Shown here: in pieces, positions 1 to 11,916 of the stretch
Numbering within the stretch: position 1 is the first letter of the stretch
Layout: each line of letters starts with the position of its first letter
Origin: Nymphaea colorata
Taxonomy: Eukaryota; Streptophyta; Magnoliopsida; Nymphaeales; Nymphaeaceae
Reading direction: 5' to 3'
Length of the DNA: 64,000 bases
NCBI RefSeq assembly: GCF_008831285.2
Contig: NC_045143.1
Location: 10,239,503-10,303,502 of the forward strand
Translations under genes and position numbers: made by a program
The notes under the pieces: model-generated
Seen by the model: the letters and a program-made list of their open reading frames with translations, nothing else
Database searches by the model: none
Told to the model about the DNA's origin: nothing

Positions 1-846
1 CCAAGTCGAGTTCATGATTGCCGGCAGCGAATATCCATGGTTGATATGCAAAGCTTTTTTCCACAAACCTTCCCCAACTGTCCCACCTCCTGCTGTCATG
101 AAACGGGTAATGATCTGCATAGGAGAAGTCCCCAACAAAAAGAACAGCCTTCCCTTTCTTGTTTCTTTCATAATGGGAGATTGTCACATTTGAATCGAAT
201 GTTTGCCCAAGGTCCCCTGCATTAACAAGAATGAATTTTCAGCAAGATGTAAGTTAAGAACTTATTTTTCCCCAAGAAAGAAAGAAAGTCATTGCATATT
301 TTTAACCTAACGCCAATGTCATGCATGATTTTGTTCAGAAATGAAGAAGCAAATACTCGAATATGGGCAGCATTTTTTGGATCTGAATTTCACTATAATC
401 CAAATCCAAACATTACCCCACAAAGTAAAGTTGAAACTAAAAGTGTAGATTATATGTTGGGGTACTGGACCCACTCTGAAATGGTTAAGAGCCTGCTGCT
501 ATGTGTAGAAAGTAAATCGTATGTGGAGTACTAGATCTTGATCCATGCATGTCCAAACTGGATCGGACCGCAATATCGATCTTAGAAGATCGATTAGTTC
601 TGTTCAAAACGGAAATCCTAATCAAACCCATATTCATATTTGGAAGTTCTTCCTTTTTTGGTCGAAAACTGAAACTGATAGAGGATATTTGAATCGGGTA
701 TTCAAATTTTATGCATTTGCAACCCCCTGCCTAAGCCTTGGTTGTAAAATTTAAAATTTTTAAATAGCACCAATTATAAATGAGAAAATTTGCCCTGAAA
801 TGTCAATATGAAAATAAGCATTTTTTTGGGTTCACAACATTTCAGA

Positions 847-890
<44 letters not shown>

Positions 891-1750
891 CTATAACACC
901 AAAAGCATAAGGAACATCTGGTCCAACCTTTGGAGGAGTCCAGAAGAAGAACTGGCGAGGTGAATTTCCAATCCCAACCTCATAGAAATACTTCGTCTCG
1001 TACTATTTTCATTCAGAAACAAAACCAACAACAAAAACAACTTTTCATTCCCCTGGAAGAAGAAATAATTCTTCAAAGAGTATTAATGAGAAAAGATTGG
1101 GTTTTTGTTTCAGAAAAGAGTAAAATACTTTTTGAACAAACATATCACTAGAAAAGTGAATCTTTTCCAGAGATCGACTCCATGACTTACTAAATTAAAT
1201 CAACGAAAAACAATGAGGAGATCTCCTACGTACCTCCAAGTTCTTTAGAACGCAATGGTGAATATATCCTGAAGTATAGTTGTGGTACTTGTATCTAGTA
1301 ACAGTACCTTGTGCGGTATACCTTCTCTTGTTCTCTGCAGTTCCATAGAGCACCCTGCTGGACCCCATTTTCAATGGCGTGATCCACGAAACTATCACTG
1401 CTTTCCCCAAATAATCGCCTTGTGTTATATGCACCTTTTCGTAAGCAAATAAACAGCAGAATCAGTATATAAAAATATATGTAAAGTATGTAAATGAAAT
1501 ATCTTCTTATCCCAAAATCAAGAAAAGAAGAATTAACATAACATTAGAAGCCAGTTGTAGATGCATCTAATGCTTATGTTACCTGTTGAGGAGCATTGTA
1601 TCCATCAGGAGCTGTGAAGACATCACTGTCAAAAGGCATGTCCAGAGAAGGTGCAGGTTTCCTGACAAACTTGCTTGTGGTACCTCCATTGGAGAGCCTA
1701 CCAGAGCTCAAAAGCAAGCAGAGGAATATGATGCATGTTACCAACTTCAT
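1..1750 (-). CDS. Purple acid phosphatase, copy A (3' part beyond left edge)
   Basis: This is a metallophosphoesterase of the plant purple acid phosphatase family; relatives are secreted or vacuolar enzymes that hydrolyse phosphate esters with a dinuclear iron-containing centre. Exons read on the minus strand are 1750-1583, 1434-1234, 1002-891 and 216-1 (continuing off the window). All are bounded by GT/AG and keep frame (168, 201, 112 and at least 216 nt). The start at 1750 opens a hydrophobic signal peptide (about residues 1-21). Exon 2 holds the family VHITQGD and NYTSGYIHH stretches. Exon 4 holds the metal motifs GDLG (161-164), GDFSYAD and GNHE (226-229). The C-terminal metal-ligand motifs would lie outside the window. 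Exons 2 and 3 match copy B exactly in length and phase, so this is a tandem duplicate. No stop or frameshift is visible in the part present. The donor of exon 3 abuts a (GA)n tract. Confidence 0.9.
851..887. repeat. (GA)n microsatellite at a 5' splice site
   Basis: About 18 GA units lie in intron 3 of purple acid phosphatase copy A. On the sense (minus) strand the intron reads GTA and then enters a CT tract almost at once. Confidence 0.95.
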
Positions 1751-1820
1751 CGTTTCTTGATGAAGAGCTTTTCTTCCCTTCAGTGGTCGAGTCGATTTTC
1801 ATTTATTTGACGAACCAACT

Positions 1821-1832
1821 TTTATTTAAATA
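1821..1832 (-). promoter_or_regulatory. TATA box of purple acid phosphatase copy A
   Basis: The minus strand reads TATTTAAATAAA about 70-80 nt upstream of the ATG at 1750. This predicts a transcription start near 1790-1800 and a leader of about 45 nt. It is inferred from motif and spacing only. Confidence 0.5.
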
Positions 1833-2869
1833 GGAGACCTTTTCATAGGTGATAAGCATGGAACAACAGAAAAATTGAGAGTTTTTAGGAGTAAATATAT
1901 GATTGGATGAAGATTCTGTATTCTTGTGCATCCTGGTATGGCTAACCCGTTATTAGGAATTTTTTCTGTTTAGGCCCACTTTTATACCCTTGATACCACT
2001 TACGAACCTCCTGCTTCTAAATTTTCTGATATAGGCTGGTGATTCCTCATGAAGGTAGAGCAAACATCTAGGCATTTCTCAATCTGAAAGGGTAACTTGA
2101 GAACTGCAGAAAATTATATGCTCTAAGATGATAAAGGCCGTCATTTAAGAGTTCCTTTTCCACTGTCAGAAGCATAAGGCCCTTCTTTTGAAATTATGAC
2201 CAAATTATGGACCTCTAAATGGAAATTTCCTCTTTTATTGTCAAGAAAATTAGACCCATTACTGAAAATTATCAAAATCTAGTCCCTAAATGAAAAACTC
2301 AATTTTTGGTAGGAATTATGATGCCCTAATTTGAATTTATGGCTAAAAGTTGGGCTACGAATGGAAATATCCCTTTGATCAAACTATATTCGATTTTGCG
2401 GACTACAAATATTAACCAAATTTTCATTAGGCTAGATTAATTGTGAAGGAGGATATCAAACCCATGGCCATCAGTAAGTTGTCAACCAGAGGAGTCAGTT
2501 TTAACATCAAGGTCATTAGACTATTATGAAGCATATTTGGATCTTCCATGATCCGATACATGGAAAATATGAAGATATAATAGATAATGCAAGACATGGA
2601 TGTCGTTGGAACTTGTCAGTCCGGAATTTCTTCTGCTTGCTCCGGCATGCGAGTGCAATCTGCCAAACGGCAGTCTCTTCCGTAAACAAATCCAGAGAAA
2701 CAACTATAAAGAAAACATCTAATATAAAAAAAAAACTTAAAATTAAAAGAAAGTATATCAAGATTCTTACTACTATGGGGAGTAACCAATTAAAAATATT
2801 CTGTATTAGACAACTAATTAGCTAATCCGTGGAGTTTGAGAGCCGGTGATCTGAAAAAAAGATTATATT
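1833..2869. other. Spacer between the two phosphatase genes
   Basis: AT-rich spacer holding the promoter region of copy A and, at its right end, the 3' flank of copy B. The short ORFs on both strands show no family resemblance and no splice-consistent extension. I see no gene here. Confidence 0.5.
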
Positions 2870-2875
2870 TTTATT
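2870..2875 (-). terminator. Candidate poly(A) signal of phosphatase copy B
   Basis: AATAAA on the minus strand about 180 nt downstream of the stop codon at 3053-3055. The position is suitable for 3'-end formation, but the hexamer is common in AT-rich DNA. Confidence 0.35.
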
Positions 2876-3052
2876 GTTTGAAAGAATAAGGATTGCTTAA
2901 AGTACAGAGGCTTGGCCTTGCATGCAACTCCAGTACTTTTAAACCAGTTGCAACTAGGAAGCGGTGGCAGCCAGATGCAGGAGAGATCAAGTTGGAAAAG
3001 TGAAACTAATCATCGTCTCCTTTCCGTCCACCTAAAGAAGAAATGGAGACTG

Positions 3053-6000
3053 TTACTGCACCATTGTTGTTCCAGGTTCTGGCTTGGGATACCAAACTCT
3101 GTTGTAGAACCACATCGAGTCAGCAACTACTGCGACATCATCCTGGTTCCTGTGCCAGCTATAGTAAGCATGAGTTCGGTTCTTTGTCTCGAGAGTAGCA
3201 TGTCCAAAGCTCGCCTCACGGAAGGCAGAATACTTTGGCTGTGGATACGTCATGCTGCATCAATGAACTATGATCAGTAACAATCTTCATTGTATTGATC
3301 AGATAACAAATTCCTAAAATGGAAAGGACATGCACATTGTACACGCCCATGTCGAGAATCAAGAAGTACAAGTGCATTTTCATAAGGTAGAGTTCGTTTT
3401 CTAATCTTACTTGTTGGCCAGTCCTTCAATATTTCCTCCATCCCCAATCGTAATATACACCGGAGCAGATGGATCATATACTGGAGTACACTTCCCATTT
3501 ACAACATCGTATGCAATGTTGGAGACACGTTCCTAAGAAACACATTTTTGAGAATTATATAAAATTCATGGAGCATTATGGCATTTATGAAATAGAAGAG
3601 CTTGAACTTCATAACCACAAAATATTGAATCACATGGACCATAGAGGAGGGGAATCTACAGTGAAACACACACCCAAAAAAAAAAGCTTGCAAGATATGC
3701 TAGAGAAAAAGGTGGTCTCAGAAACAGGCAGTTTAAAGATTATAGGAAGATCAATGGTAGCTGTTCTTGTCACAAATGCTAGCAGACCTGAACTTGGGCC
3801 AAGTCGGGGTTACTCAAGAGATTCACCTGAATTTTCATAGTCAGGATCCTACAGAAGATATTTGAGAATACCAACTACTAATGTTGCAAGTCCATGAAAT
3901 GAATGAGTATAAGCGGTTAGAGTAGCCTTTGGTGAATTAGCAAGATTATGCCTATGAGCAATTTTTCATAAGTTAATGCTTGAAAAAACTGGTATAAATT
4001 CACAAACACCTGAAAATCTCCAGAATGAGTTTCTGGTAGTTATACAATCCACAGACTAGGACTAAAATGTTATTTTGGTCTTGCTATGCAATAGCCACAG
4101 CTGAAAATTCCCTAATATGACAGAAAGTGAACTCGATATGCTTTAACTTTCTGAAGAGGAAGCTTCCAGTTGTGTTAAGATCAGATTGTTCTGTGATAAA
4201 CAGTGGTCCATTTGATTCCAGATCAGATCTTCTGTGCTACACAGTGGTCCATTTGAGTCCAGTTCACAGATTGATTTTGAGAAGAAGAAATGACATGTTT
4301 AGAATATGATGCAGTTCCATGTAGTTCTTCTACAATAATACTCTCAGAAGGCAACATTTATTTGTGGATTATGAGACTATACTTTATTTGGTAAGAATAA
4401 AGAGTCGAAAGAGAGAAGCAAAACAACAGGAAACATAATGGATCTGAATGTGAAGCTGAATCTAACAACTCAACCCATGCAAAGTTTTCCACAATTGCAT
4501 TGTTCTGGAAGGTGGATGCCTTTTCCACGTAACAGACTTTAAAGCATTTATGATTAAGCAAAAGATCTACTAGGATACTATTGTATGTATCTGTAACTTC
4601 AAGCATGGACATACCTCCTGTTCACTAGGATGCTACTGGTTTCTTGAAATTTCAATTAAAGCTATGACTAAGAATACTGTGGCAAAATTTGCAAAGAAGA
4701 AACAGACAATGACTTACAGATCTTTCATAAGCATGAACATGACCAGAAAACACAAGATCTACTTTGTGTTGCACAAACCATGATTCAAACATGACTCTCA
4801 TGGTCTCTCCTTCCATGAAGTGGTAGTTGTAACTATTATACCATGGAGAATGCACAAGGACAATCAGCCAAGGTGTCTCATTCCTGTCAACCTTCTGAAG
4901 TTCTTGCTCAAGCCACTTGTATTGTGGTGTGTATTTTCCTGGAGTGGGAAAGGAACTACTGTCAAGAGAAAATACATCCATTGAATTACACAGATGATAG
5001 TAGGGGTCACAGCATCAAGAACAATAACGGTGCCCCGACATTTGATGGGACCTCAACAAAGAACCAATGGGAAACCTTCTCTTAAAAAGATAAGGACCAG
5101 AGCCCAGATCAGAGTCATTACCATAAGCTGAGTATGAACTCAGAACAATGATGTATGCTGATGCCCGTTTAATGGAATACCACAGAGGAGAAGTGCTGTT
5201 GGATGATCTGTAGGGTACATGATAGCGATGTTTATAAGGCTTAAAAGGATTTGTTTCACCCTGGAACATAAAACAACATGAAATGATGAAATCATATGAA
5301 AAAAAATGTCTACTATGATAATCATAAGTTACACCAACATATATCCATCAAAAGTTGGTATTCTGTACACAATGAAATCCAGAAACTTGGATAATGTCGT
5401 ATCTAACAATTGATGGGACACAAATGCCTTCATTTTACTGGCTTAGATTAGAAATAGCACCAGGCTAAGAAAAAACATCAGAAAACCACGGCAGGCTATT
5501 TCTGAGTTATCAATAATTTAATAGTGCTAAATGTCGACACCAAAAAGATAAATGGTTGAGCTTGCATGTGCTGTGCACATGCATATATTATCATCTATTC
5601 ACACTACAATAAGGTGAATATAATCATTCATGTGATGGCATTGCCTTAGACCAGAATGGTTCAGAAAGGATGCAACACTCTAACACCAAAAAAATTCCTA
5701 GGGTTGCTACCATATGACATCACAGGTGCACATCTAATAATATCCAAAGTAATCATAAAGAAAGATTCAGAAGAAGCAAAAGAAAACGAAGCAATGATCG
5801 ATAAATATTAAGCTAGTTACCAATTCAGGAACAAAGTCTAGCTCATGATTTCCAGCAGTCCATATCCAAGGTTGATAAGCAGCATTTCTCTCTACGAACC
5901 TCCCCCATGTGTCCCATCGGACATTATCATGAAAAGGGTAATTGTCTGCATAGGAAAGGTCTCCAACAAATAACACCGTCTGTCCCTTCTTATTGAGTTC

Positions 6001-8419
6001 ATAGTGAGTAAGTGTGGTGTTGGAATCAAAGGTCTGTCCAAGGTCCCCTGAGCACACCAGTAAGCAAGGTAAGCCATATCCAATCATGTGTTTACAGAAA
6101 GAAGAAAGAAAAGGTCAATAACAAGAAGCAAGAAAAAGTTGAAAGCTAGTGTTTATGCTTAAGAATCCACAGGAATGCCAATGACACTGCAGTGAGAATC
6201 ATTAAGTTCACTGTAGCTTGTGTCATCCCAGGAGGAAGGATTCCTGTTTGACAACCAAGCTGAAGGTGATCTCATCTCTTGTCAAACTAAATCATGAATC
6301 CAGTGCAAACCATGACCTGATCCCTTCACCTCCTGTCAAACTAAATCATGAATCCAGTGCAAATAATGACCTGGCCTCTTCAAGAGTAACTTCAGACTTA
6401 TTTACCCAGGGAAAAATATCAGCAAGACCTACTTTTTTCTCCTTTTCTCTGCCTATTTTCTTTCCTTCTTTATCAGTGAAAACTTCTGAAGACAATTGTT
6501 TATGTTTGAGAAGGTAAAGTAGATAGCACCAATGTACCGTTGGGCAATCATAGAGAAGAAGGTCAGTTTTCCCAACAAATTGGATCAATTGACAACTAGG
6601 GCTATAGTCTTCTTCATCCTCACAGCATTCTCAGCACATTTTAATTTTGAAATTAACCACCCAATTACCAGATTACAAGTAAAACATTACCCCATAAATC
6701 ACAAAAACAAAAAGGCCTATAACAATTTTTTCTTTTTCTCAAAATCTGGTCTAAGTTTTAGCGCTTGTGGAAGAAATGTTATACAGTGACAAAACAACAA
6801 AGTAAAATCTGTTGTTGGTGGAAGACCATGATCCACACCACTAATGGAAGTGGATAACAGGTAAACTGCATAAAATTCTGCTTTAATTCTCCTATAATGA
6901 TGGTGAGTTCACTATCCAAGATGGAGGCACATGCCCACAAAGTAATCAGCATACAGTAAATAGCACTACTGAATCAGTGAATCATATTCAATCTGTTCTG
7001 TTCCACACCAAGTATTTTATCGTAAAATTTGAAACTATAACCACATAAATTAGTAAATCATCAAAAAACGAAGCTAGTTTAATGATGGATTCGACTGATG
7101 TGCATAGAAGAAGGAGCTACACATTTTATATAAAATTTGTCGACATAAATCTAAGATTAGCATGAAATGTATATGCTTTCTTGAGTGATCCAAAACTTAC
7201 CGATGAGACCAAAAGCGTAGGGAACATCTGGACCAACTTTTGGTGGAGTCTTGAACGAGAACTGCCGCCTTGAATGTCCTAGTCCGATCTCATAATAATA
7301 TTCCGTATCATACTGCACCAACAACAGTATTCAGATTTATTTCTTCTGTGAAAACAATATCAACCTAGATTCGAACATATGTACTGTTTTAGAAACAGAG
7401 ATTATGTGAGCATAAATCGACATTTAACAGGGACAGCCCATGTGCTTCTTAGGCAAGGACCTGCTTTGCTTCCACTACCACGAATGCACAAACTGAACAT
7501 AAGTAATGAACGTTACAAAGACCAACATCAACGATCCACAGAACTTGTAAAGGGCAGAAGTTAAACCAGACACAACCACATGGAAGAAAAAAAACTACCG
7601 CGTAGCACAAGCAGATGTCATTCTATTGCAGAAACCATAGACGAACAGATAACCGGAAGCCCAGTTAATAGCGAAAAGGCTCGTCCTTTGTTACAAAGAG
7701 AGTTCTCAAAGACCAAAGAGCAAGACTTACAAAAGAAATCTGTACGAGAACGTGGAAAAAATCAAGAAAAGTTAAACTTCTTCCTTTCGAACTTGGAACT
7801 GCGTCGAACTTATTGGCGAGAGAGAGAAGGGGCAGCAAAGGTAGCAAGGAAATAACCTCCAAGAGAAGAGGAGAGAGAGAAAGGAACCAGCAGAAAAATC
7901 TCACCTGCAAATGCCTAAGAGTACAATGGTGAATGAACCCTGAAGTATAGTTGTAGAACTTGTAGTAAGTGACTCTACCCTCTGCCTTGAACTTTCTCTT
8001 ATGCTCAGCAGTACCATACAAGACAGTACTGGATCCTGGTTCAGACGCTGTGACCCATGAAACCATCACAGCCCTTCCGTCACGGTCACCTTGTGTGATA
8101 TGCACCTAATTGAACAAATCAAGCATCAAAAACCACTTTTCCAACACAAACACATCCCAACCACAACCGCAAGAAAAGCAAAACCACTTCAAAAGCAAGA
8201 CTGAAACAACCAAAAAAGAAAAAAAGATCAAAGGGAAACCTGTTGGGGAGCATTGTAACCAGGTGGCACTCTAAAGACATCACTGTCAAGAGGCATATCT
8301 TGGGATGCACCAAGCTTTCTAACAAAGCTACTTGTAGTTCCAGCATTGGAGGTCTTTGAAGAACTTAGAACAAGTATCAAGAGCAATGCCAGTATCATGG
8401 ATTTCTCCATAGCTCTCAT
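3053..8419 (-). CDS. Purple acid phosphatase, copy B (complete, 467 aa)
   Basis: Secreted or vacuolar plant purple acid phosphatase, expected to release phosphate from organic esters. Exons (minus strand): 8419-8240, 8105-7905, 7312-7201, 6047-5821, 5260-5122, 4938-4718, 3532-3411, 3254-3053. They total 1404 nt in one frame, and all introns are GT-AG. Residues 1-26 form a signal peptide; a second in-frame Met is residue 4. All five family metal motifs are present: GDLG 165-168 (D166), GDLSY 193-197 (D194, Y197), GNHE 230-233 (N231, H232), VHSPW with H316, and GHVH 352-355 (H353, H355). N-glycosylation sequons such as NYTS occur. The length fits plant low-molecular-weight-type members of about 465 aa. 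The domain is complete, so activity is likely; substrate and compartment are inferred from the family. A related copy lies 1.3 kb downstream on the same strand. Confidence 0.95.
4178..4261. repeat. 42-bp imperfect tandem duplication in phosphatase copy B intron 6
   Basis: Two adjacent copies share AGATCAGAT at the start and CAGTGGTCCATTTGA at the end. They differ at a few central bases. Confidence 0.7.
6281..6386. repeat. 53-bp tandem duplication in phosphatase copy B intron 3
   Basis: GTCAAACTAAATCATGAATC begins at 6281 and again at 6334. The following CAGTGCAAA and ATGACCTG are also repeated, so this is one recent imperfect duplication. Confidence 0.85.
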
Positions 8420-8489
8420 TCACTTCTCTCACTCTCTCCCTCTGTCTCTATCAACACAATCACCTTCAAGCTTGAAGCCTGGAACTTCA

Positions 8490-8497
8490 AATATAAA
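8490..8497 (-). promoter_or_regulatory. Possible TATA element of phosphatase copy B
   Basis: The minus strand reads TTATATTTG about 70-80 nt upstream of the ATG at 8419, the only TATA-like element close to the start. Assignment rests on position alone. Confidence 0.35.
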
Positions 8498-8929
8498 GAC
8501 GCCGGGAGGGGAGGGTTCAGGAAGATGCATCGAAGATCCTGCCGCAATAAATGCGGAAAGAAGGGTAAGGATTAAGGAAAGGAAGTCAAGAGGAAGAGGG
8601 AGAGAGGGAGGAGTTTTAGGCGTTGATGCTTGAATTACCAGCGTATCTATGCTGGCTGCGGATGACGTTATCACAGCTCAGTGGATAGATTCGCTACGGA
8701 AAGATAATTTTCTTCGCCGATGCATTATTTAATGACAATCACAAAACGAGGCTTACGTCGCTAATGTCTCTCATGAAGCCTCATATTCCCACAGATCCTC
8801 TATCTTTCAACCTTTAATGGATGGATAATGTGGGAGCAAGTTATTTGTCATGGCTCCTAACAAGGGACTACGTGTTATGAAATAGAAATGATCAAATGTA
8901 GAAGCTGGAAAAAGTAGACCTTATAAATT

Positions 8930-9056
8930 ACCAAAATATCTTTCGTGATAACATGTTTTCATATGTTAAAGGCATACGTGTTAAATGTCATCACCAAAAT
9001 ATCTTTCGTGATAACATGTTTTCATATGTTAAAGGCATACGTGTTAAATGTCATCA
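8930..9056. repeat. 63-bp perfect tandem duplication upstream of phosphatase copy B
   Basis: Two adjacent copies with period 63 begin ACCAAAATATCTTTCG and end TTAAATGTCATC, with no difference seen between them. They lie about 0.5-0.6 kb upstream of the start of copy B. Confidence 0.95.
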
Positions 9057-9239
9057 GAACATTGCATGAATTTTCGTACGTTACGGATTAGAAATTATCA
9101 AACCTGCCTGGGTTTTAAAACTAGCATTCGGCTGCCTTCAAAATTAGGTTTAAAGAAAACCCAACTTTGATAAGAGCTGGTTTTATAAAAAAGAGTGAAT
9201 TTAAGTTATTCAAAAACTAGTTGCCAAGAGGGTTTTTTT

Positions 9240-9754
9240 TAGGAGTGAACAACGAGTCAAGCTACTACTAGTTAAGTTCACTAGTCGAGCTTAGTCATTT
9301 ACTTAACGAGTTAAGTTTGAGTTCATGAGTCGACTTGTTCAAATAATCCAGTTGAGGTCAAGTTCGAGCCTTAATCAAGTTTGTCGAACATTAATCAAGT
9401 CGATATATTCAAATGAGTTTACGAGATTGTCGAGCTATATTCGAGTTGAGCTCGAGCTCAACATGTAACGATGAATAACAATTCTCTATAAATTAAACGA
9501 GTTTGTCGAGCCTTAATCGAGTCAAGCTCGAGCTCGAGCTCAATAGGTAACGTTGAATATCAATTCTATTCAAACGAGTTTGTCAAGCCTTAATCGAGTC
9601 AAGCTCGAGCTCAACACGTAACTGTTGAGTCGAGCTTGAGTTGCTTCTATCCAACTATTCTCGAGCTCGAGCCGAGTCGACCTCAAAGTTTCATTAGTCG
9701 AGCCTAGCTCGAGTTAACTGAACTCGAGCTCGACTCGACTCATGTTCACCCCTA
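9240..9754. repeat. GAGCTCGA-rich repeat family 1, copy A
   Basis: About 515 bp of overlapping imperfect palindromes (GAGCTCGAG, GAGTCGAGC, TTGTCGAGCCTTAATC). The left end TAGGAGTGAACA and the right end, read inverted as TAGGGGTGAACA, form terminal inverted repeats. Copy B at 14474-14989 has the same order of internal blocks. No convincing target-site duplication flanks this copy, and no coding capacity is seen. It is probably a non-autonomous DNA element. Confidence 0.75.
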
Positions 9755-10922
9755 CCAACGACCATGCCAAACCAGGAGTGGTCTCATGTCAAGGGGAAAA
9801 AGTTGTTAAAATTCAGGAATTGGTCGAAGCAATCCCAAAATGAAGCCGGTTGATCGCATGTCTTTTATACGCAAGTAAAATTTAAAGGGCAACTTAATCA
9901 CATTGATTTTCTTATTAACAACATTTAAAATGACATATTTATAATACAAAGTCGTCAACATTTGTTTTTAAGTATTAAAATGCCTCATGATTATTTCCGT
10001 GACAAACTAAATGTAAACATTTATTTTTACCAACAAAAATAACTTTCCATAAGTAACACATCTCCCTCTCTTCCATATTAAGATAAATAATTAGCCAAAT
10101 GAGATCTAATTACATACGTACAAGGAACCTTCTTGAATTTCTCAAAACATTAATTATTTTATTCCAGTTAATTATTTTATTATAGTTAATTTAAAGCATC
10201 TTGGAAATGCAGTCAACGAGCTCAAACGCCAAGAACAGTTGTTTAATCACGTCGTTTTAATGCAAAAACAATCGTTGATAAGGAGGGGAAACAAAACAAT
10301 TTGAAATAGTTGAGAAGACCTCTTACGTGTGTGTGTTTGAACAGCCTTTTCCATCAATACACAACGACAACCCTCTCTATCAAGCCGCTTTTAGACATTC
10401 AATCTAATTATGAATAAATTAAATTTTAAAGCTGAACATTTGTTAATTAAAGAGAAAATTAATGACAATAGATCCAATTTAGATTATATACGCTAGCAAA
10501 CATCTTTAACAAAAATGGGCATACAAAAAAACAATTGATATCGAATTAAGAAGCCAGACCACATTCGGATCACAAATTCATATCCAAATATAATATACAT
10601 TTTTCTAGATTCATATTCAACTACAAATAAGTGACCATTCGAAAAAAGGGACATAGAAAGTAAGAGGAAGAAAGATGAAACCGTCTCCTGAGGCGTTCAA
10701 ATTTCAATGTCAAAATGCTCATCTTTCTTCTTCTCTCCAGCAACAACATAAAAAAAGAACTCAAAGCGATGTAGTCAACGTCTGTCATATAAAAAATGTG
10801 TACATCATTCACAATATTAATATTAAGCAATATATGGTTGTGCGGGAATCTCCCACACGCAAAACAACAACATTGTTGACATTAAACAATATGTAATCTA
10901 ATAGCCTATAAAAATCTCTTTC

Positions 10923-10926
<4 letters not shown>
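9755..10926. other. AT-rich intergenic DNA, nothing recognised
   Basis: Low-complexity AT-rich sequence with only short ORFs. No domain, RNA gene or clear repeat structure was seen. Confidence 0.5.

Positions 10927-10961
<35 letters not shown>
10927..10961. repeat. (TA)n microsatellite
   Basis: Uninterrupted TA dinucleotides, about 17 units. Confidence 0.95.
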
Positions 10962-10963
<2 letters not shown>

Positions 10964-10989
10964 TCTTTAAAATTTGAGTTTGGGGTTTT

Positions 10990-11040
10990 TTTTGCTCAGC
11001 CCAGCCTGGTAATTAACGGGCCGGGCTCGGGCCACTACTG
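10990..11040. repeat. Fragment of GGGCTCGGGC-type repeat family 3
   Basis: Short stretch with GCCCAGCCTGG and GGGCCGGGCTCGGGCC, like the termini of the elements at 53755 and 58413. Too short to delimit. Confidence 0.4.
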
Positions 11041-11559
11041 TGTTTATCGGGAGCGGAAAAACTCGACAACAAATTTATTTATTTTTTAAAAAATAAATGG
11101 ACTTAAAAAAGTTAGGGTTTCAAAAATAAATTTATGATCAATCTTCATAGCCTAATTAAAGCTGCCAGATCTTCTACTCTCTATTATTGGAAAGAAAAAG
11201 GGAGGCACGAACAAACACCTTCTTTGGAGCCATTCGAGCCGATTTTTGGAAGACTTTAACTGAGTCGTGTTCATGCGTATGATGTCGATTATGTTGTCTG
11301 GATGGAATATGTTGATGACGACAAGCGACTTACTCAATCAATGTAAACGCCATTGAGCTGGGCCCATGCCGTTGTCGAGCTATCACGTGCCTTTGTTCGA
11401 GCCAAAGTTAGCTCACCCATGCACTATGCAGCTTTTGTCTGGGTATAGACTCAAGAGAAGGTGCCCTAACTGTTATGTTGGTAGTCAATGACATAAATCA
11501 TGCCCTTGTGAAAATTTCTCTTGCTAAATAAAGAATATATATATATATATATTTCTGCT

Positions 11560-11830
11560 GACACCAGATGTTTAGGTCAGGGATAAAAACCATGCCCTTT
11601 AACTTTTTACAAAGAAAATATTTTAAATGGTGTTTATAAAAACTATTTTAACATAAAACATGCTTTGATTTAAGTTGTTTTTTTATGAAAAAATATGGAT
11701 TTTTTTAGTATCAAAATGTTGATGCTATGGGAGCCATCCATTTTTTTCTTGTCATAACAGCACTATTGAAGTCTAACAAATGATCACCTTAATGTATGTC
11801 TTGCATGGACATATTCATAATATCATATCA
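11560..11830 (+). repeat. Dispersed AT-rich repeat family 4, copy 1
   Basis: Shares ordered blocks with 40430-40760, 60235-60540 and, inverted, 20335-20560. The blocks include a GGTC-rich start, AAAATATTTTAAAT, an AACATAAAACATG-like block, TATCAAAATGTT, and a tail near CACTATTGAAGTC. It is preceded by a (TA)n tract. No ORF. Confidence 0.55.
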
Positions 11831-11845
11831 GATTGTAAAAAAGAC

Positions 11846-11847
<2 letters not shown>

Positions 11848-11908
<61 letters not shown>
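11848..11908. repeat. (TA)n microsatellite
   Basis: About 30 TA units followed by a short GTATGTAT extension. Confidence 0.95.

Positions 11909-11916
<8 letters not shown>

Noticed and set aside
1751-9000. P1BS phosphate-starvation motif (GNATATNC) near the phosphatase promoters
   Set aside because: I scanned the proximal upstream regions by eye and found only near matches. The scan was not exhaustive.
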